Counted from the first letter of the stretch, positions 1 through 12,602 are shown. The stretch: 64,000 bases of DNA from Sistotremastrum niveocremeum HHB9708 (GCA_001630475.1 KV419421.1:277519-341518), one strand, 5' to 3'. Notes: generated by a model not told the origin, from the letters alone. Numbers and translations: made by a program.

Positions 1-92
1 GCGATTAACTGCACAGCGCTAGCGCTAGCGGTCTTCGGAAGTGTTCTCTCGTTCAAGTTGGAGCTCTTGCCCGTCGCCATCCCTGGAATAAA

Positions 93-2012
93 ATGATATC
101 CGCTGAAGCTCAGAGCCTTCTGTCTGCCTTGACTTTGGATGATTTAGTGAAAGCGTTGGACGTCAAGATGCGCGCGGACTGGTACGCATCCAATAAATCA
201 ACTGTCTCGCCCTTTTCCTCGCTAACATCACCTGGATTGACAGTCAGAAAGTCGTGTCGGTTGACCCCCTTGCAGGTGGCATCGTCCGGGAAGAGAACTT
301 TACGGTTGTCGATAGCTATATGCAAGAAATCATATATGCTAAAGCACTATTTGATCAATCTGTGGCTGCGACCACCCCGCTTTGTCGACGATATCTCAAC
401 GGACGATCATTGATCTTCAGATTGCCCGAAGAAATCTTCACGACCATCATGTGCTTCTGCATTCGAGACCAGAACTATCTAAGTTGCAGAAGCTATGATG
501 ACTCTCGTCACCCACCGGCCGCCTTTAAGAAACAACTCGCAATCACTCAAATGTTTGTCCTTCAATCTGATCGACTCGTATCGCCTCTGCATCCCTGAAC
601 TGAATTAGATCTTCGCGCTGGCACGAAATTTGTGTCCGGTCACCCACTTTGTGGAATGAAATAAACCTCCTCTGGCCTCCCGCAGCCATAGAAGCAACAG
701 CTTTTCGAGCAAAAAATGTGCCTCTGTCCCTGGGTCTGCGGTGCAGCCGTGGAGAGGAACGCCAGTACTTCAGCAACATCGGTAGAGGGCTTCAATATGC
801 GTTCTGGAGCAAATTTATAGGCCAAAATATGGGTCGAATTGGGGAACTTGCAATATCTTTGCCAGTGGGAACCGACATGACGGGTTTCGGAAAATTCTGG
901 GATCACACTCTATCCTTACCAGCTCCGAAAATAGAGAAGCTCGAGCTTATATCGTCTTCGTCCAAGGAAGTGAATGACCTCGCAAATCTTTTTGCTAAGT
1001 CCGCCCCTTCCCTCCGCGAGATTCGGCTCAAAGGATTTTGTTATCAATCATTCGATCCCGGCGTTTTTGAGTCCTTGACTTCACTTAGCCTGGAGGCTGA
1101 TGGACCTGACTCTTTACCTGCCTTCGATCGGATTCCATTCCTTCTTTCCAAAGCGTCCCGTCTCGTCCATTTAAGTTTACGCGTTCCTGGTGACCTCCTC
1201 GCGGGGCATTTTCAGCCCGTTCACCGCCATGTAGCGGAGCTCCAACAGTGTGTGAAGCTAGAAATAGGAGAGCTCTTCTCCGATTTCGTCGCCTACCTTT
1301 TCTCTGCTGTGTCCTTTCCTGCGCTACGCGATCTCGATGTCACACATATAAAGAGGTCACCACGGCATTTGCCTCCCACTTTCAGCGGCCGGCTGTATTC
1401 CTCCCTACCGCCATCGATCCGTGAGCTCTGTGGTTACGTCCAGAGTTTATCATACAGTCTTCAGGACGAGGAGTTTACAATCCGGACTATCCGTTCGACG
1501 GGCGTCCGGCTCAAACTTATCGAGATGCAGGACTATAACGAAGACGAGGCCGAACATGACGATGAAGACGAGGCTGAAGACGACGATGAAGACGACGATG
1601 ACACGAGCAAGATTTTACGATCATGGATCGATCGCAGATGGGTATCTTCCTCCCGCTTCTTAGCCCCGTTCAAAGACTTGGCTTTCAACCTTACCTATCT
1701 TGCATTCCGGGCCTCATCCGATGTTTCGCATTTAATCTCCAGGAAAACTTGTGCGGCCATTCTGTCTATGACGCCCAGGCTTACTCGCCTATTCGTAGAC
1801 GATTACATACTTGCCGGCACCTTTGTCGCCGTACTGAATGGCACGACATTGTGTCCCTCTCTAAGACTCTAACAACCTTCGAGCTCTGTGAGCTCCTTTT
1901 GATCCCGAACGAAGACGAAACAGCTCTCAAACTGTTGCGTCTCAATCGTCCATCTCTTACCGTCAGCGAGCGAAAAGACGAATCAGATTTTTACTCAGAC
2001 ATCACATCCTAG
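93..2012 (+). CDS. F-box/LRR-type protein, multi-exon, possible frameshift near the 3' end
   Basis: This looks like a member of the large basidiomycete F-box family, which are substrate adaptors of SCF ubiquitin ligases. The first exon begins at the ATG at 93. An F-box-like start (RLPEEIFTTIMCFCIRDQ) follows near 420, then the stretch RWHEICVRSPTLWNEINLLW near 615-670, which resembles the W-x-E-I...SP-x-LW pattern common in these proteins. A leucine-rich body without crisp repeats runs to about 1870 and carries an Asp/Glu-rich insert at about 1540-1610. Near 1860 the main frame reads CPSLRL and then stops, but another frame continues as KTLTTFELCELLLIP and ends at 2012. That continuation suits the protein better, so one base may be missing (a decayed gene or a sequencing slip). 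Introns between 180 and 650 were not fixed. The individual substrate is unknown. The family call is fairly sure; the intactness is not. Confidence 0.6.
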
Positions 2013-2220
2013 GCGCTGTGAGGAATCGCGATGTAGATGGTAAGAACCAGTGAACTCAGTCAACAACGACATGTAGACGTCAAAAGTGAAGAGTTTTCAG
2101 AGAACCATGCGCGGTTGTCGAACGTCTTTATTCAGCGTATTACTGGTATCGTGCTCTATAAAATATTTGTATTGTACTGACGGTTCGTCGAGATAAGATA
2201 TGCTATCAGAGCAAGGACTT

Positions 2221-3675
2221 TCACAAACTTGTGATAGCCTCAACACCGTTCCGCATGCTATCAAACTCTTTCAGATTCCTCTCCACTCTGTCTATGATAC
2301 CCGTCCCTTTTAGATAGCTGTCCCACCATCTATCTTCCTCCGGCACTTCTCTCCACCCGCCTTTCACCAACTTCTTCATCTCTCCAGTTTTTCTCATACC
2401 CTGAATCATAGCCCACTCATCTGAATCTGGAGCCATCAGAAATCCGCTCCCGGCGATCACCAGAGAAGGCGGGACTGTTGATCGACCATGTTTACAACAT
2501 AGCTGAGATACGGATACGCAGTTCAAGACAGCTCCTTCTGGAAGCGTACTCGATGACGCCCATGAAGTACCAGGTGCCGACGTCGAGGAAGAAATGACAG
2601 GTGGCGTGAAGACGGCGGGTGTGTCGAGTCCGTTGGCGGGTGTTTGGATGTGAGCGTGAGCAAAGTTGGATTCTGCGCTATCTTTGTCGAGAATGTCTTT
2701 GATGCCTTTTGTGAGAGATTGTGGTTGTTTCAATTTCGATTTCGACGTTTTGGGAGGGAAAGTTATGAATTGTGCCACGACATACATCTGTGAAAGCTCA
2801 GCAAAGATTCCTGCAAGAATGAAACGGAGTTCCGCACCCATTTCTGGTCCCATGCTGCCACTCTGACGCGTACCTGATACGGTGAATGTATGGGTATCTC
2901 GCGGATGAATCTAAAATGAGTCGCTATAACGGTGCCTTAGTTGCTGAGGCGTGCTTTATGTTGAATGCAATGCGAACCGCCTAAAGCTATCCAGCCTCCA
3001 TCTCCAAAGAATAAAGGGAACGACGCAAGTGCTGATTTGAAACGCGCAGAATCAAGGCTCTGTTACCACAACATGTCAGAGATATGTCTCGCGGCGATCG
3101 AATAGGGTCCTACTTTAGCATAGCTGGAGTTGCTGAGGTGTAGATTGAAATCACTGTCATCGGGACCTGTAGGGACGCTTTCGGTCAAGATTCCAAGAGC
3201 AGTTTGGATGAAACTCACTGGCCCAAGATTTCCAGACCGATACTTTCTCTAATGGATGTTCGCCAACTGGTGATAAGGCTGTATACCACTTCCGCTTCTC
3301 TTCCTTAGACTTTCCAATGAGGCTCAACGATCGCGTTCGCAAATAAATCAATGGTCTGAATACACGGACTGTTTAAGGCGATCAGAACCCATTCTAGGCC
3401 TAGTGTATAAATTACTTACAATGCCATACAAACGGCCAAGACCGTGCATTCAGTAGGAGAATAAATAGAAGAATATATCGTATCGGTCTCGGAATAAAAG
3501 GGAGAATTGAGCGACTCGAGTCCGCGGGTGTTAGCAGTTGTTTAAGGCGTTGAAGAGTGAGTGCCATGATGTAGGGACGCCGTCTAAAGTGTTGGGGAGG
3601 GTGGCTTAAGTAAATCCTCAGACGCTCGGTCAGGTTGCCGAGGGGTCGCCGAGGTGTCACGATCGGCTCCGGCAA
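2221..3675 (-). CDS. THEM6-like thioesterase-superfamily (4HBT-like) protein
   Basis: Six exons join cleanly on the minus strand. The N-terminus carries a hydrophobic anchor (SILPFIPRPIRYILLFILLL) followed by NARSWPFVWHFRVFRPL. Next come the family signature DDSDFNLHLSNSSYAK, then LDSARFKSALASFPLFF, GDGGWIALGGSH, FRFIREIPIHSPYQVRVRV and WDQKW joined to MYVVAQFITFP. Introns at 3369-3419 and 3167-3218 have GTAAGT or GTGAGT donors and CAG acceptors. The D-x-N-x-H-x-x-N-x-x-Y pattern matches hot-dog-fold 4HBT_2 proteins of the THEM6 type, often mislabelled capsule biosynthesis proteins in fungi. A thioesterase role at a membrane is inferred from the family; the substrate is unknown. The C-terminal region from about 2650 down is low-complexity and then ends in a charged segment. 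The first ATG (3675) is used; a later ATG at 3574 is possible. Confidence 0.85.
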
Positions 3676-4887
3676 TTAGACATCCGGATGTTCCCACGCA
3701 CATTTGCTCTCTCATTTCACGAGCTCATGCAGGCTGCGTGCTCTTGGACACCTCACGCTCGCCCTCATGTCATGACTACCGTGTCATTATGACTAGGTAG
3801 TCAATTATACATCAGGATTTATTCTGCCGTATCGTCAGAAGCTCTCAGAGTCTGCACGTTTGCCCACTGAACTGGTCTCAAGGAGCTCACTCTCTGCTAA
3901 ACGAGCTATATCTATGGCACAGCTCTACCTCAATGATCTAAGAACCGTATGCAGATCAAATGTACTCCGAACTTTCTCGTGGACCCGACGTTCTATGGGG
4001 ACATCGACGGGATATCTGGAGTGCCGCCATGATTGATGAGCTCACGCCGTGGGTGCTACTATGTTATCCACTCGTTGTGTTAGCAGACGTACGGCTTTCC
4101 TACACCCCCATATTCCTTGGGTATTCATCTCCCCTTTGATGTGGTAGCTATGAAACTAAGGAGCGGAGTGTTGGGGAGGTGTCAGGCCGTCCCGACCTCA
4201 GACGAAATCCACTCTCCAAAGTACTCGTCGGCTTGTGGATTGGACCCTTCGACACGCCTCTAAGCACGCAAATTCATGTGTGATACAGGAAGTCACTGGC
4301 CTACGCACGGAGTGGGCTCAGTTGAAGAGCATTTATATTGTAACTCTGTTGATTTGAACGATTGGAACTGGATCACTGTCGACTCGCTATCAGGACGATA
4401 TTCTGTCTGTCAATTACTTGGCCTGAGTCGATTACTGTGGGTACTCCTCGCGAACCTATACATAAGGGATCGCTGTTCCTTCATCTGTACCGTCAATCCT
4501 GTCTGATAGCATGGTCGTGGTCGCTTTTTATAGTCTAGTGATTGCGCGGCATCATATCTGCCGTCGACTGCCTGTCCGTGATATACCCCAAAGGAGCAAA
4601 CTGCGCTTTGGCGCTTTTGATCCTGTTATTTGATTATTTTTCTCGTCTTTCAATTCCTTTCAATGCTCCCACTGGCTCTGTAGCGTCGTAGGGAGCGAGA
4701 GAAGTAAATATTCAGAAGCAGTTTAAAGTTTGCGCAGTGACTCAAAAATAGAGCAATGTACGCACTGTTGGTCCCTGATTGAGCCGTGTTAGCCGATTGA
4801 GCTGCTCATAAGTTCCCACGGATTGCTGCCGTCACCGAGTTCCTCCTCTTCCTCGTCGTCCCCTCCTATAGATATTTTCCTTATAAT
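3676..4887. other. Divergent intergenic region without a convincing gene
   Basis: This 1.2-kb stretch separates the thioesterase-like gene (minus) from the antiporter gene (plus). It contains only one short open frame (4276-4506, 76 codons) with no recognisable motif and no supporting splice pattern. It probably holds both promoters and 5' leaders. I could not pick out a specific operator. Confidence 0.5.
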
Positions 4888-7800
4888 ATGTCCAACTCTC
4901 AAGACGAGGACGCTTCATCTTCCACGACTCCCACCAACCGCAACCTTCCCATCACCCAGACGTCAGGCTACTTCACTCGTCGGCCGCTCTCGCCAACACC
5001 CAACCCCCGGTCCAACTCGACAGCTTCCAACACCCGCTTTGCAAGATCTCTTTCTAATACCAGGAGTGCGAGTGCTTCAAGCTCTCGTGGGGGATACCCT
5101 CGAACTCCTGAGGACATTGACCCTCGGGACACCCTCTCTGAAGAGGACGAAGATGACGTGCACACAGACGCGCACGGTAGACATTCTGTCCAGATAGACG
5201 ACAACGACGGCCACGATGATAACGACTCTCCCAACGACTCTCCTTCGTCTCCGGACGATGCAGCGCTCGAAGAACTGGCCACTTCGCGCGAGTTCACTGA
5301 AGACGACCCTCTAACCCTCAAGGATCGCCAGTCCTTGCTTAACGCCGAACATCCATTCGGTCTTCCTATCTGGAAACCTGCTTTATACAAAAAATCGCGG
5401 TCCATTACACGTAATGCAGAGACCGCTGTCCACTCCATACCCCACGCGTCCAAGGAGCGGCACTTGCACCCAGGAAACATACTATGGACCATCCTTTTCG
5501 GGTGGTGGCTCGGCGCGATCTTCTGCGCCTTTAGTATTCCGATATGGGTTATCAGAGGGGGGTCCAGCAGATATGCATCCATTGTCTTCGGGCTTGGGTG
5601 GTATATGTTTTGGCCTTTTGGCAAATATGTCGAAGGTGACCTCGATAGTATCGGTCAGCTCTCTGACCAAGGTCAATCAGACTCTCCTGAAGAGACCGAA
5701 AATACTCCCACACCTACGAACGAGGAGGCCAACCCCCTCTCCAGCGATCGCAGCGACTCCAATGCCACGATTCGCAAGCCGGCTGTGGGTGGCGTACCGC
5801 TTTACCAAAGCGCGACCGTTACGCTTGCGAATCCTCAAGGCACATCGCATGATTGGAATGGAGAAGCGCCGCCAACAGAGCGAACTTATCTGGCCGCCGA
5901 GCCACGAACATACGGCGTTGCCAGAGACCAATCTTTCCACTCTGTCAAGTCGACGGTCCCTCCGCCGACTGACTACATTGGCTTTGTTCTGTTTTGGATC
6001 ATCTTGGTTTTCATTGTCGCACCACTCATGCTCATTGTATGCCTCATCTGTTGGGGGCTCGTGTTCCCTATCCCAATGGCCAAACTTAACTGGGAACTGT
6101 TGAAACACCTCTTCGTCCATCCCCTCTCCATCCGCTTCCGAAGTGCGCCCCCTCCTGTAATCGTCGCATCTTCATCTCTGAACGCCGATGGTCATTCATC
6201 TCCTCCCTTCACCATCAAGCGTGCGCGCCTCTCCGCAGGGCATCCAGCGCCTTCTGGCCGTCCAAGATCGACAGTCTTGCTTTGCATATACAAGGCTTTT
6301 GGCAGCCAGTACTATAAGTACACTATTGGAGGTGTCAACATCCTCTTTGTGAACACCATGCCCATTGTCTTCTTCGCTATCCTTGACGGTCTGGTCCTGC
6401 TCCCTCTGGTCGAGAGGTTGGAGGAGCACGGCCATCATATCCCGCACCCTCTTCGTATCATCACGAGTCGTGCCCTCATCTTCATAACGAGTCTGATCAG
6501 CGTCATTCCTCTCTCATACTTCATTGGCATGGCAGTTGCGTCCATCTCTGCTCAGTCTTCAATCGGTATGGGTGCAGTGATCAATGCCACCTTCGGTTCT
6601 ATCATCGAGATTATCCTCTATTCGTTCGCATTGACGGAATCGAAAGGTGCCTTGGTTGAGGGATCTTTGATCGGGAGTATCTTGGCTGGTGTCTTGCTCA
6701 TGCCTGGAGTCAGTATGGTTTCGGCTGCGTTCAGGAAGAAGGAGAGTAAATTCAACGCGAAGAGCGCCGGGGTGACGAGTACGATGTTGGTGATGGCTAT
6801 GATCGGGGTACTCGCGCCCACCCTATTCTATCAAATCTACGGGACCGTGAGTTTCTGTGTATCTCCTTGTCGCTTACCTTACTGATCTCCTCGCAGTTCC
6901 AACTTGTCTGTGATGGATGTCCTACGGGGTTCCCGAACGACGTATTCCAACCCAACAGTACCGCCAACTCACCTTGGGTATGCAAGCATTGTTATTATGA
7001 ACATCCGAACATCCTGGAGGACCCCTTTTTCCAAAACACCGTTGAAAAGTTTATGTACATGTGTGCCGTTGTCCTCGTATTCGTAAGCCCCTTAATCACA
7101 TGCAGTTAGCAACCACTGACATTTACCGTCCAGTCATATCTCGTCGGCCTTTGGTTCTCACTCCGCACTCATGCCGCTCAGATCTGGCAAAATCCCCAAC
7201 AGCTCATGCGTCCCTTAGAGCCAGTTCACGATGGACCAAGAAGGACGTCAATCTATCAACGACTGATCTCCAACGGACTGACAGGTACATTGCCAACCCA
7301 CTCGAATCACCCAAACGCCGGGGAAGGAGGGAGGAGCCATGGTCTGGCCAGGAAGCCAAGCACGATAGCAGGAAGCGTCCCTCCCGGCAAGTCCAGGTCA
7401 AGAACTCCAGCAGCCGTAGCGATGACGCCTGCTGCATCTCATTCACGCAGCCAAGCAATATCTCCTGCCCCCACGCGTCGTAACACATCCCAAGTACCGC
7501 CACCTCCAGGATCTCATGCACACACGACCGGGTTGGATACCCCTTTCTTAGAGAGTGTAGATCATGCCGTCGGGACCTCGGGCATCCCACCTATGGATCT
7601 CCCGCCTAACCTCACCACATATGACTTCACCCGAGCTGTAGCTGCCGCCACCGCGACAGTGCTCCATCAGACTCATCAGGCCAGCCCTGCAAGACCCGGA
7701 CGACTTTCGGGCGTAGGACACGAAGAAGGGGGTCATGGGGGTCATGGAGGCCACGAGGGTCCGTCTTGGAGTAGGCTCACGAGTGCAAGTGTACTCCTTG

Positions 7801-8571
7801 GCTGCACTGCTTTATATGCGGCGATAGCTGGTACGTTCAGCCTTTACTCATTTCTTCCATTTCCTCAACCTACCTTTCTGTACAGAAATCCTTGTCGACG
7901 TCGTAGACGTTGTCCTCGAGGGTTCCGGCATCGACGAAAAATTCCTCGGTATCAGTCTCTTCGCACTCGTGCCGAACACGACCGAGTTCATGAACGCTAT
8001 GTCGTTCGCTATCAACGGAAATATCGCGCTAAGGTCTGTCGTGAATTGTGGTTCAAATCTTCGTTGTCTGACCGTTCTCTAGTATGGAAATCGGTTCGGC
8101 CTATGCCCTTCAGGTTTGCCTGCTTCAAATTCCCGCGATGGTTGCCTTTTCTGCCCTCTATTATCCTGACCGAGTGAGGACGATGGCAAATAGTTTCATG
8201 TGAGCGGTCATGTTTTCGTACATATCGTAGTCTGACCACGCTCAGTCTGATATTCCCACGCTGGGATGTTGTCGCTATCATCCTCTCCATCTTCTTACTG
8301 ACCTACACATACATCGAAGCCAAGAGCAATTACCATCGTGGAAGCATTCTTGTCCTCAGGTGACTATCCTCGTGCATCAAATTCGAGTTAACGCTCATTG
8401 ATCTATTCCAGTTATCTCGTCCTCGCGGCTGGATTCTATTTTGCACCACATCAATCGGGTGATGAGGTCAACGAAGATGTCGTCAGGCTCGGAGTATCTA
8501 TGATAGACACAGGACGTCGGACCTTTTCTCAATCTCTCTCAACGGTTCTTTTGTCATTCTTCAAAAGATAG
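4888..8571 (+). CDS. VNX1: Vnx1-type low-affinity vacuolar monovalent cation/H+ antiporter (CAX superfamily)
   Basis: The first exon encodes about 650 residues. An acidic, Ser-rich N-terminus comes first. Near residue 198 a YccF/DUF307-like block (NILWTILFGWWLGAIFCAFS, then VFGLGWYMFWPFGKYVEGD) appears, which is the hallmark of yeast Vnx1 rather than of ordinary CAX proteins. The first CAX repeat carries GMGAVINATFGSIIEIILYS near residue 560. Later exons give a lumenal cysteine-bearing loop (CDGCPTGFPND, WVCKHCYYEHPN), a cytosolic Ser/Pro/His-rich loop, and the second CAX repeat (FLGISLFALVPNTTEFMNAM, then SMEIGSAYALQVCLLQIPAM). The protein ends at YLVLAAGFYFAPHQ followed by a short tail and the stop at 8569-8571. 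Introns start at about 6847, 7084, 7830, 8032, 8201 and 8359. Known family members exchange Na+/K+ for protons at the vacuole or ER; that role here is by homology. Confidence 0.9.
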
Positions 8572-8780
8572 TTCATCTCTCTTCACTAGTCTCAGGCTCT
8601 CAGCACAGCATCCGTATCGCACTTTGACACCCTGATTCTCGACTCTCGACGTCACTCATCTCATGCATTCCTGACTCATTTCTTCTCGCTATTTTTTCAT
8701 GACTTGCGTACGTAGTGAGCGCTCCGTTTTCAATACATTTTCCCAATCCAGTTGGCCATTCGGTCGCGCTCGGTCTGGGG

Positions 8781-8805
8781 TCACGTGTAGCGGTCATGTG
8801 ACGTG
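8781..8805. promoter_or_regulatory. Clustered CACGTG-type motifs
   Basis: A perfect E-box (CACGTG, 8782-8787) is followed seven bases later by CATGTGACGTG, giving an imperfect inverted arrangement. It lies 210 bases past the antiporter stop and about 600 bases before the first tandem orphan gene. bHLH factors of the Pho4, Cbf1 or SREBP type bind such motifs, but any function here is inferred. The rest of 8572-9412 shows nothing else I can support. Confidence 0.3.
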
Positions 8806-9412
8806 CTTCGGATGTATGCATCATGGCGCAACGGCGAAGTTTTTTTCCACTTTTGGGAGGACAATAAGAGGGTGTCCTGACACTTGACGTCGACGCTTGT
8901 GACTTGTCCATTTCTATACACTTGGTTCATACCCTTGTTTCATCATCTTAAACATGGATAGAATCCGAGCGGGTCAACGATAACTCAAACATGTGAGCTG
9001 CGATCGATGCTTTCATTGTTTCAAGGGGAGGGGAGGCAGTTGGATTGCTACAAGTGAACTGCACTCGAAGATTTGAAAATACTGGTCCCCGTATGCCTCA
9101 AGATGCTGGTTCCTCCCAGCGCCACGTGTGCGCCACTCCTATTCATAAGCTATGAAACGCGGGCCAAATTAGGCAAATCTTGTTACCAGCCGAGCGAGCT
9201 AAAGGAGAATACGATCGGACCAGGCTTCGAATATGCTTCGATAGCTCGAGGCATGTGATATTGTTCGCAAGATGAGCCCAGCCGCCTTCCTTTCCTTAAA
9301 TGCCCACGCCCGAATCTGCAAATGAGGGGATCATGAACGTCGGTGTCTCACAGCGCCCCCTAGTCTACTGGTCCAGCAAGACCACTTTCTCCTGCAAGCC
9401 GAAAGATTCATT

Positions 9413-10389
9413 ATGGTAGATGTCGCCCTGGTGTCTCCTGGGAGGACGGTATGCGTCTTCTTCTGTCCTGACCTCCCTCTTTTTGAAAGTATTGGTATAG
9501 ATCACGAAGACTAATCTAACCTCCCAGTACCATCTTGGTTCCAACGAAGTCAGCCGACTGAACTTTGCACCAAGACAGTTAGTACCGCGGAAACAGGTTT
9601 GTCAATAATACTTACATTGTACCTCGTCCAGATCTTCGTCCTCCCCTGGGAGGATAATGCACTTATACAGAGAATCTGAAGTTGAACAACTCGCTTGGAC
9701 AGTAAATGGCGGAAAGCAGGGGTTCATCAATCGGTACGTTGACATCAACTTGCATATACTAGTATTCCGACTGTGATGATGGTCTCTTCAAGTCTCAAAA
9801 CGCTCAAGATTCTGTATCACTGGACAGACCGCGGCAAACAATTCCCATGCCCAATAGTGTATGCCGGATTGATCAGAAACGCAACAGTGAGTATCAATAT
9901 CCCGACACTATACCACATATCGATCATTTTCTAGATGCCAGATTGGCTGTGGAAGATTGGTTATGCTCAATTGGACAGAATGCGTGGCCAATTCGTGAGA
10001 AGAAAGATGATGATAATGAGTTTGGCAAGCACTCACGTCGAAGACCCCTATCCTGAAAAGCCCGAGAGGCGACATGCACCCTCCCCGTCCTTTGACCAGC
10101 TCCGCGAGCTTCTGGAAGTGGTACAGCTCGACGGAGAGGACGGAGTCTTCGATGCCTTGAATGATGTGATAGCGGAACATGGTAAAGCCGGGTGGATGGA
10201 TGCGAGATGGGAGGTATACAACACGGTACGTTCCTCGTAAATGATAAACTCACTCCACCTCTGAGCACGTCCCGAAACCAGTGGTCTTCTAGACTCGCAT
10301 CGGGTCTGACATATGATGAGGTTCATGACGAGTGGGATGACCCAGCCAGATCTTGGTTGGATGAATCCGACAGGCTCAATTTGCCTTAG
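9413..10389 (+). CDS. Tandem orphan family, copy 1
   Basis: Not recognised as any named family, but clearly paralogous to the next two genes. Pieces occur in the same order in all three: an x-E-Q-x-A-W block followed by a GG-K/Q-QGFI block (here SEVEQLAW and GGKQGFIN, about 9680-9735), then LKTLKILYHW (about 9795), MPDWLWKIGYAQ at an exon start (about 9935), SLASTHVEDPYP, a leucine-rich stretch, IAEHG (about 10172) with W-x-x-A-R/K-W-E-V/I-Y, and a final exon YDEVHDEWDDPARSWLDE. The start at 9413 (MVDVALVSPGRT) is tentative because the N-terminal exons are the least conserved. No signal peptide or membrane segment is seen, so a soluble intracellular protein is likely. Introns are short GT-AG type. 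Confidence 0.6.
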
Positions 10390-10831
10390 GAGAGACCGTG
10401 TATTCGATTCGAAAGCTGGACATTTTTGAACAACGTCAGTAATATTATGTGCATGTTATGTTCTTCGAGAAGATTCTTCAAGCCAAGGGCCACATCTGCA
10501 GCAAAATATAATGCATACAAAATCGCGTTGATGCAGCTTTGCAAATCCGTCTCCCCAAGGAGGCTTTGCGGTGCTTAGTCTGATTTTGGAGCTGGCGCCA
10601 CTCAGACGGAGTGGGAATAGCCGAGGGAGTGGGAAATTTCCAAGTCAGCCTTCCGAAACAAGGGTAAGCTAGATAGGAGCTAGAATTTCGGCTGGCCTGG
10701 CTCGGGTCTTAGCCCCTGTATGAGCATATATGAGTCACAGTACGGGCGAACTTACGCTTCTTTGACCCCCACGCGATTGCGCGGTTGCGCCTTCTTTCCC
10801 TTACACAGCTTTGATCCCGCTATAATCTCTA

Positions 10832-12023
10832 ATGGATGTGGTCAAAACCGAAGAGGAAGAAGATACAAAGGTGCTCGAGGTGCCCTTGGTTCGGCCCGGA
10901 CAACAGGTACACTTCCTTCTAGTACGAAGTTCCCGATTCGGACTTAGTCTCCATGTCTCAGATAAACAAAGCGAGAGCGGACAAATTTTATCGATTGGCC
11001 ACGAAGGATCTTTATGAGAGTGGTTTGAAGTGTGAAAGAATATCAAGGAAAATGTACAGTATGCCTTTCCAGATCGAATTAGACTCTATACTTATCGAAT
11101 CGTGATGATAGCACGGGGAAGTTTAACGATACACAGCTTTATCAAGAAGATGAAGTGGAACAAGTGGCGTGGAAGAAACATGGCGGTCAACAGGGCTTCA
11201 TCACGCTGTGAGCTTATCGACTTCCTGAAGTCCATTCAGAAGTTGTTAAACATTCAAAAGCCTACGAGAATTGAAAATTCTCTATTGCTACACCTACCCT
11301 AAAAACTACTTTCCTGCGATATGCCCATCTGAATATGCGCCGTTTGTGGAAAACTACTGGGTGGGCTCAAGTTTGCAAGCCAATTGAACAAAGGTCATTA
11401 TTGAGGAGGATCTTCTGAATGTAGATGCCCGGGTGGATCTGGTCCATCTGTTATGAGCAGATGGAAGAACTCATAGAGTCGGAGGAGCTGGAGGACACCG
11501 ACTCGAAGCGACGCGGGATGGTTCGAAGTCTGGCTCATTACTACGTTTCATCGCCTTATCCTCGAAGACCAAGAAAAGCTACCGGCTCGACGTCATTCAA
11601 GAAGCTCCGTTCGCTCTTCGAGTGGGCACCGACCCTCGAGGACACCGTCAATCCTACCCAATACACCCCTTATCAGCTCGTCGATTGCGAGGAGGAAAGG
11701 GGCTCAACTCAATGGAGCAATGATTATCTAGCGGAATTGTTCACAGCCATGAAGGCTATCATTGCAGAACATGGCGAAGGTGATGATGGATGGGGAGCGG
11801 CGAGATGGGAGGTCTACGATTTGGTTCGTCGCCCGGACTTTCATCCATACGCCCAGTACTAAATCAATGACGATACATCCATGGATAGGCCTCTTCCGCT
11901 TTTTTGTCAGGCCTTCGGTATGACACCCAGAAGAACCAATGGCATGATCATGCACGATTTTGGCTCGACACTCCTTCTTTGAAAGTATACTTAGCAGCGG
12001 CGAGCACCGCTAATTCCGAGTAA
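10832..12023 (+). CDS. Tandem orphan family, copy 2
   Basis: Paralog of the flanking copies. The start (MDVVKTEEEEDTKVLEVPLV) gives an acidic N-terminus. Then come KFYRLATKDLYESGLKC (about 10992), DEVEQVAWKKHGGQQGFIT (about 11150-11205), LKILYCYTYP, and a main exon from about 11425 with MPGWIWSICYEQ, SLAHYYVSSPYPRRP and IIAEHGEGDDGWGAARWEVY. The last exon reads LRYDTQKNQWHDHARFWLD and ends at the stop 12021-12023, found by matching the C-terminal motif shared with copies 1 and 3. It has a longer insert between the SPYP motif and IAEHG than copy 1. Function unknown. Conservation of the same exon order in three copies argues these are real genes, not chance frames. Confidence 0.65.
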
Positions 12024-12572
12024 CAGCGACGGATAGCATTCGAAATTTGTATATGTATCTGTAGGTGTGTTTAAGAATATCTCTTATGCACGTTCTTTAA
12101 GTCTTGGTATATGATGCTTCAATTCAATATATTTATTTATCCCTCTCATGTCGTGTCGAATAAGAGATCAGATGATTGAAGGGAAGAAAAACTCTGAGCT
12201 GTGATTTACCCTGTGAAGCACCCACGTCCTAACAGACCCTCGATGTCAACACGCACGGGTTCCTGTGCTAATAAGAACGGCGTGCCAGTTGACCAGTGGC
12301 GCGACCAGACCGGGCCGAGTACTCGGCGCTAGGCCAACTTCTCACGACTGGAACAGTTCAACCCCATGGAACTCGTTGAATTAGTATTCACCCCACTAGT
12401 GTGTCTTATAGCATACCAAAAGATAGAGTCAATAAAAAACTTGTGGTATGGAGCAAAGAAATAATCCATGTTCGACTTGTTACGTCATCCAGGACGCCCG
12501 AAAGTGCGGGAGAAAATTCGGTTTTGCCAAAAAAGGTCGGATCTGCACCTCATCAGGCAATTCAGGGTCAAG

Positions 12573-12602
12573 GGTTCGATTCCTGGTCCCAAAACTTTTT
12601 TT
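12573..12602 (+). other. Isolated tRNA-like B-box with T run (possible tRNA or SINE remnant)
   Basis: GGTTCGATTCC at 12573-12583 is a perfect RNA polymerase III B-box and would be the T-arm of a tRNA. A run of seven T (12596-12602), the usual Pol III terminator, follows. No matching 5' acceptor arm, anticodon arm or clear A-box could be placed upstream, so this is not called as a tRNA. A degenerate tRNA or the tail of a tRNA-derived SINE is possible. The rest of 12024-12754 holds no convincing gene. Confidence 0.3.

Noticed and set aside
4276-4506. Short plus-strand frame of 76 codons between two genes
   Set aside because: No motif, no splice partner, and composition like the surrounding non-coding DNA.
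12500-12600. Possible complete tRNA around the B-box
   Set aside because: No acceptor stem, anticodon arm or A-box could be paired with the T-arm-like segment; T-arm stem has mismatches.
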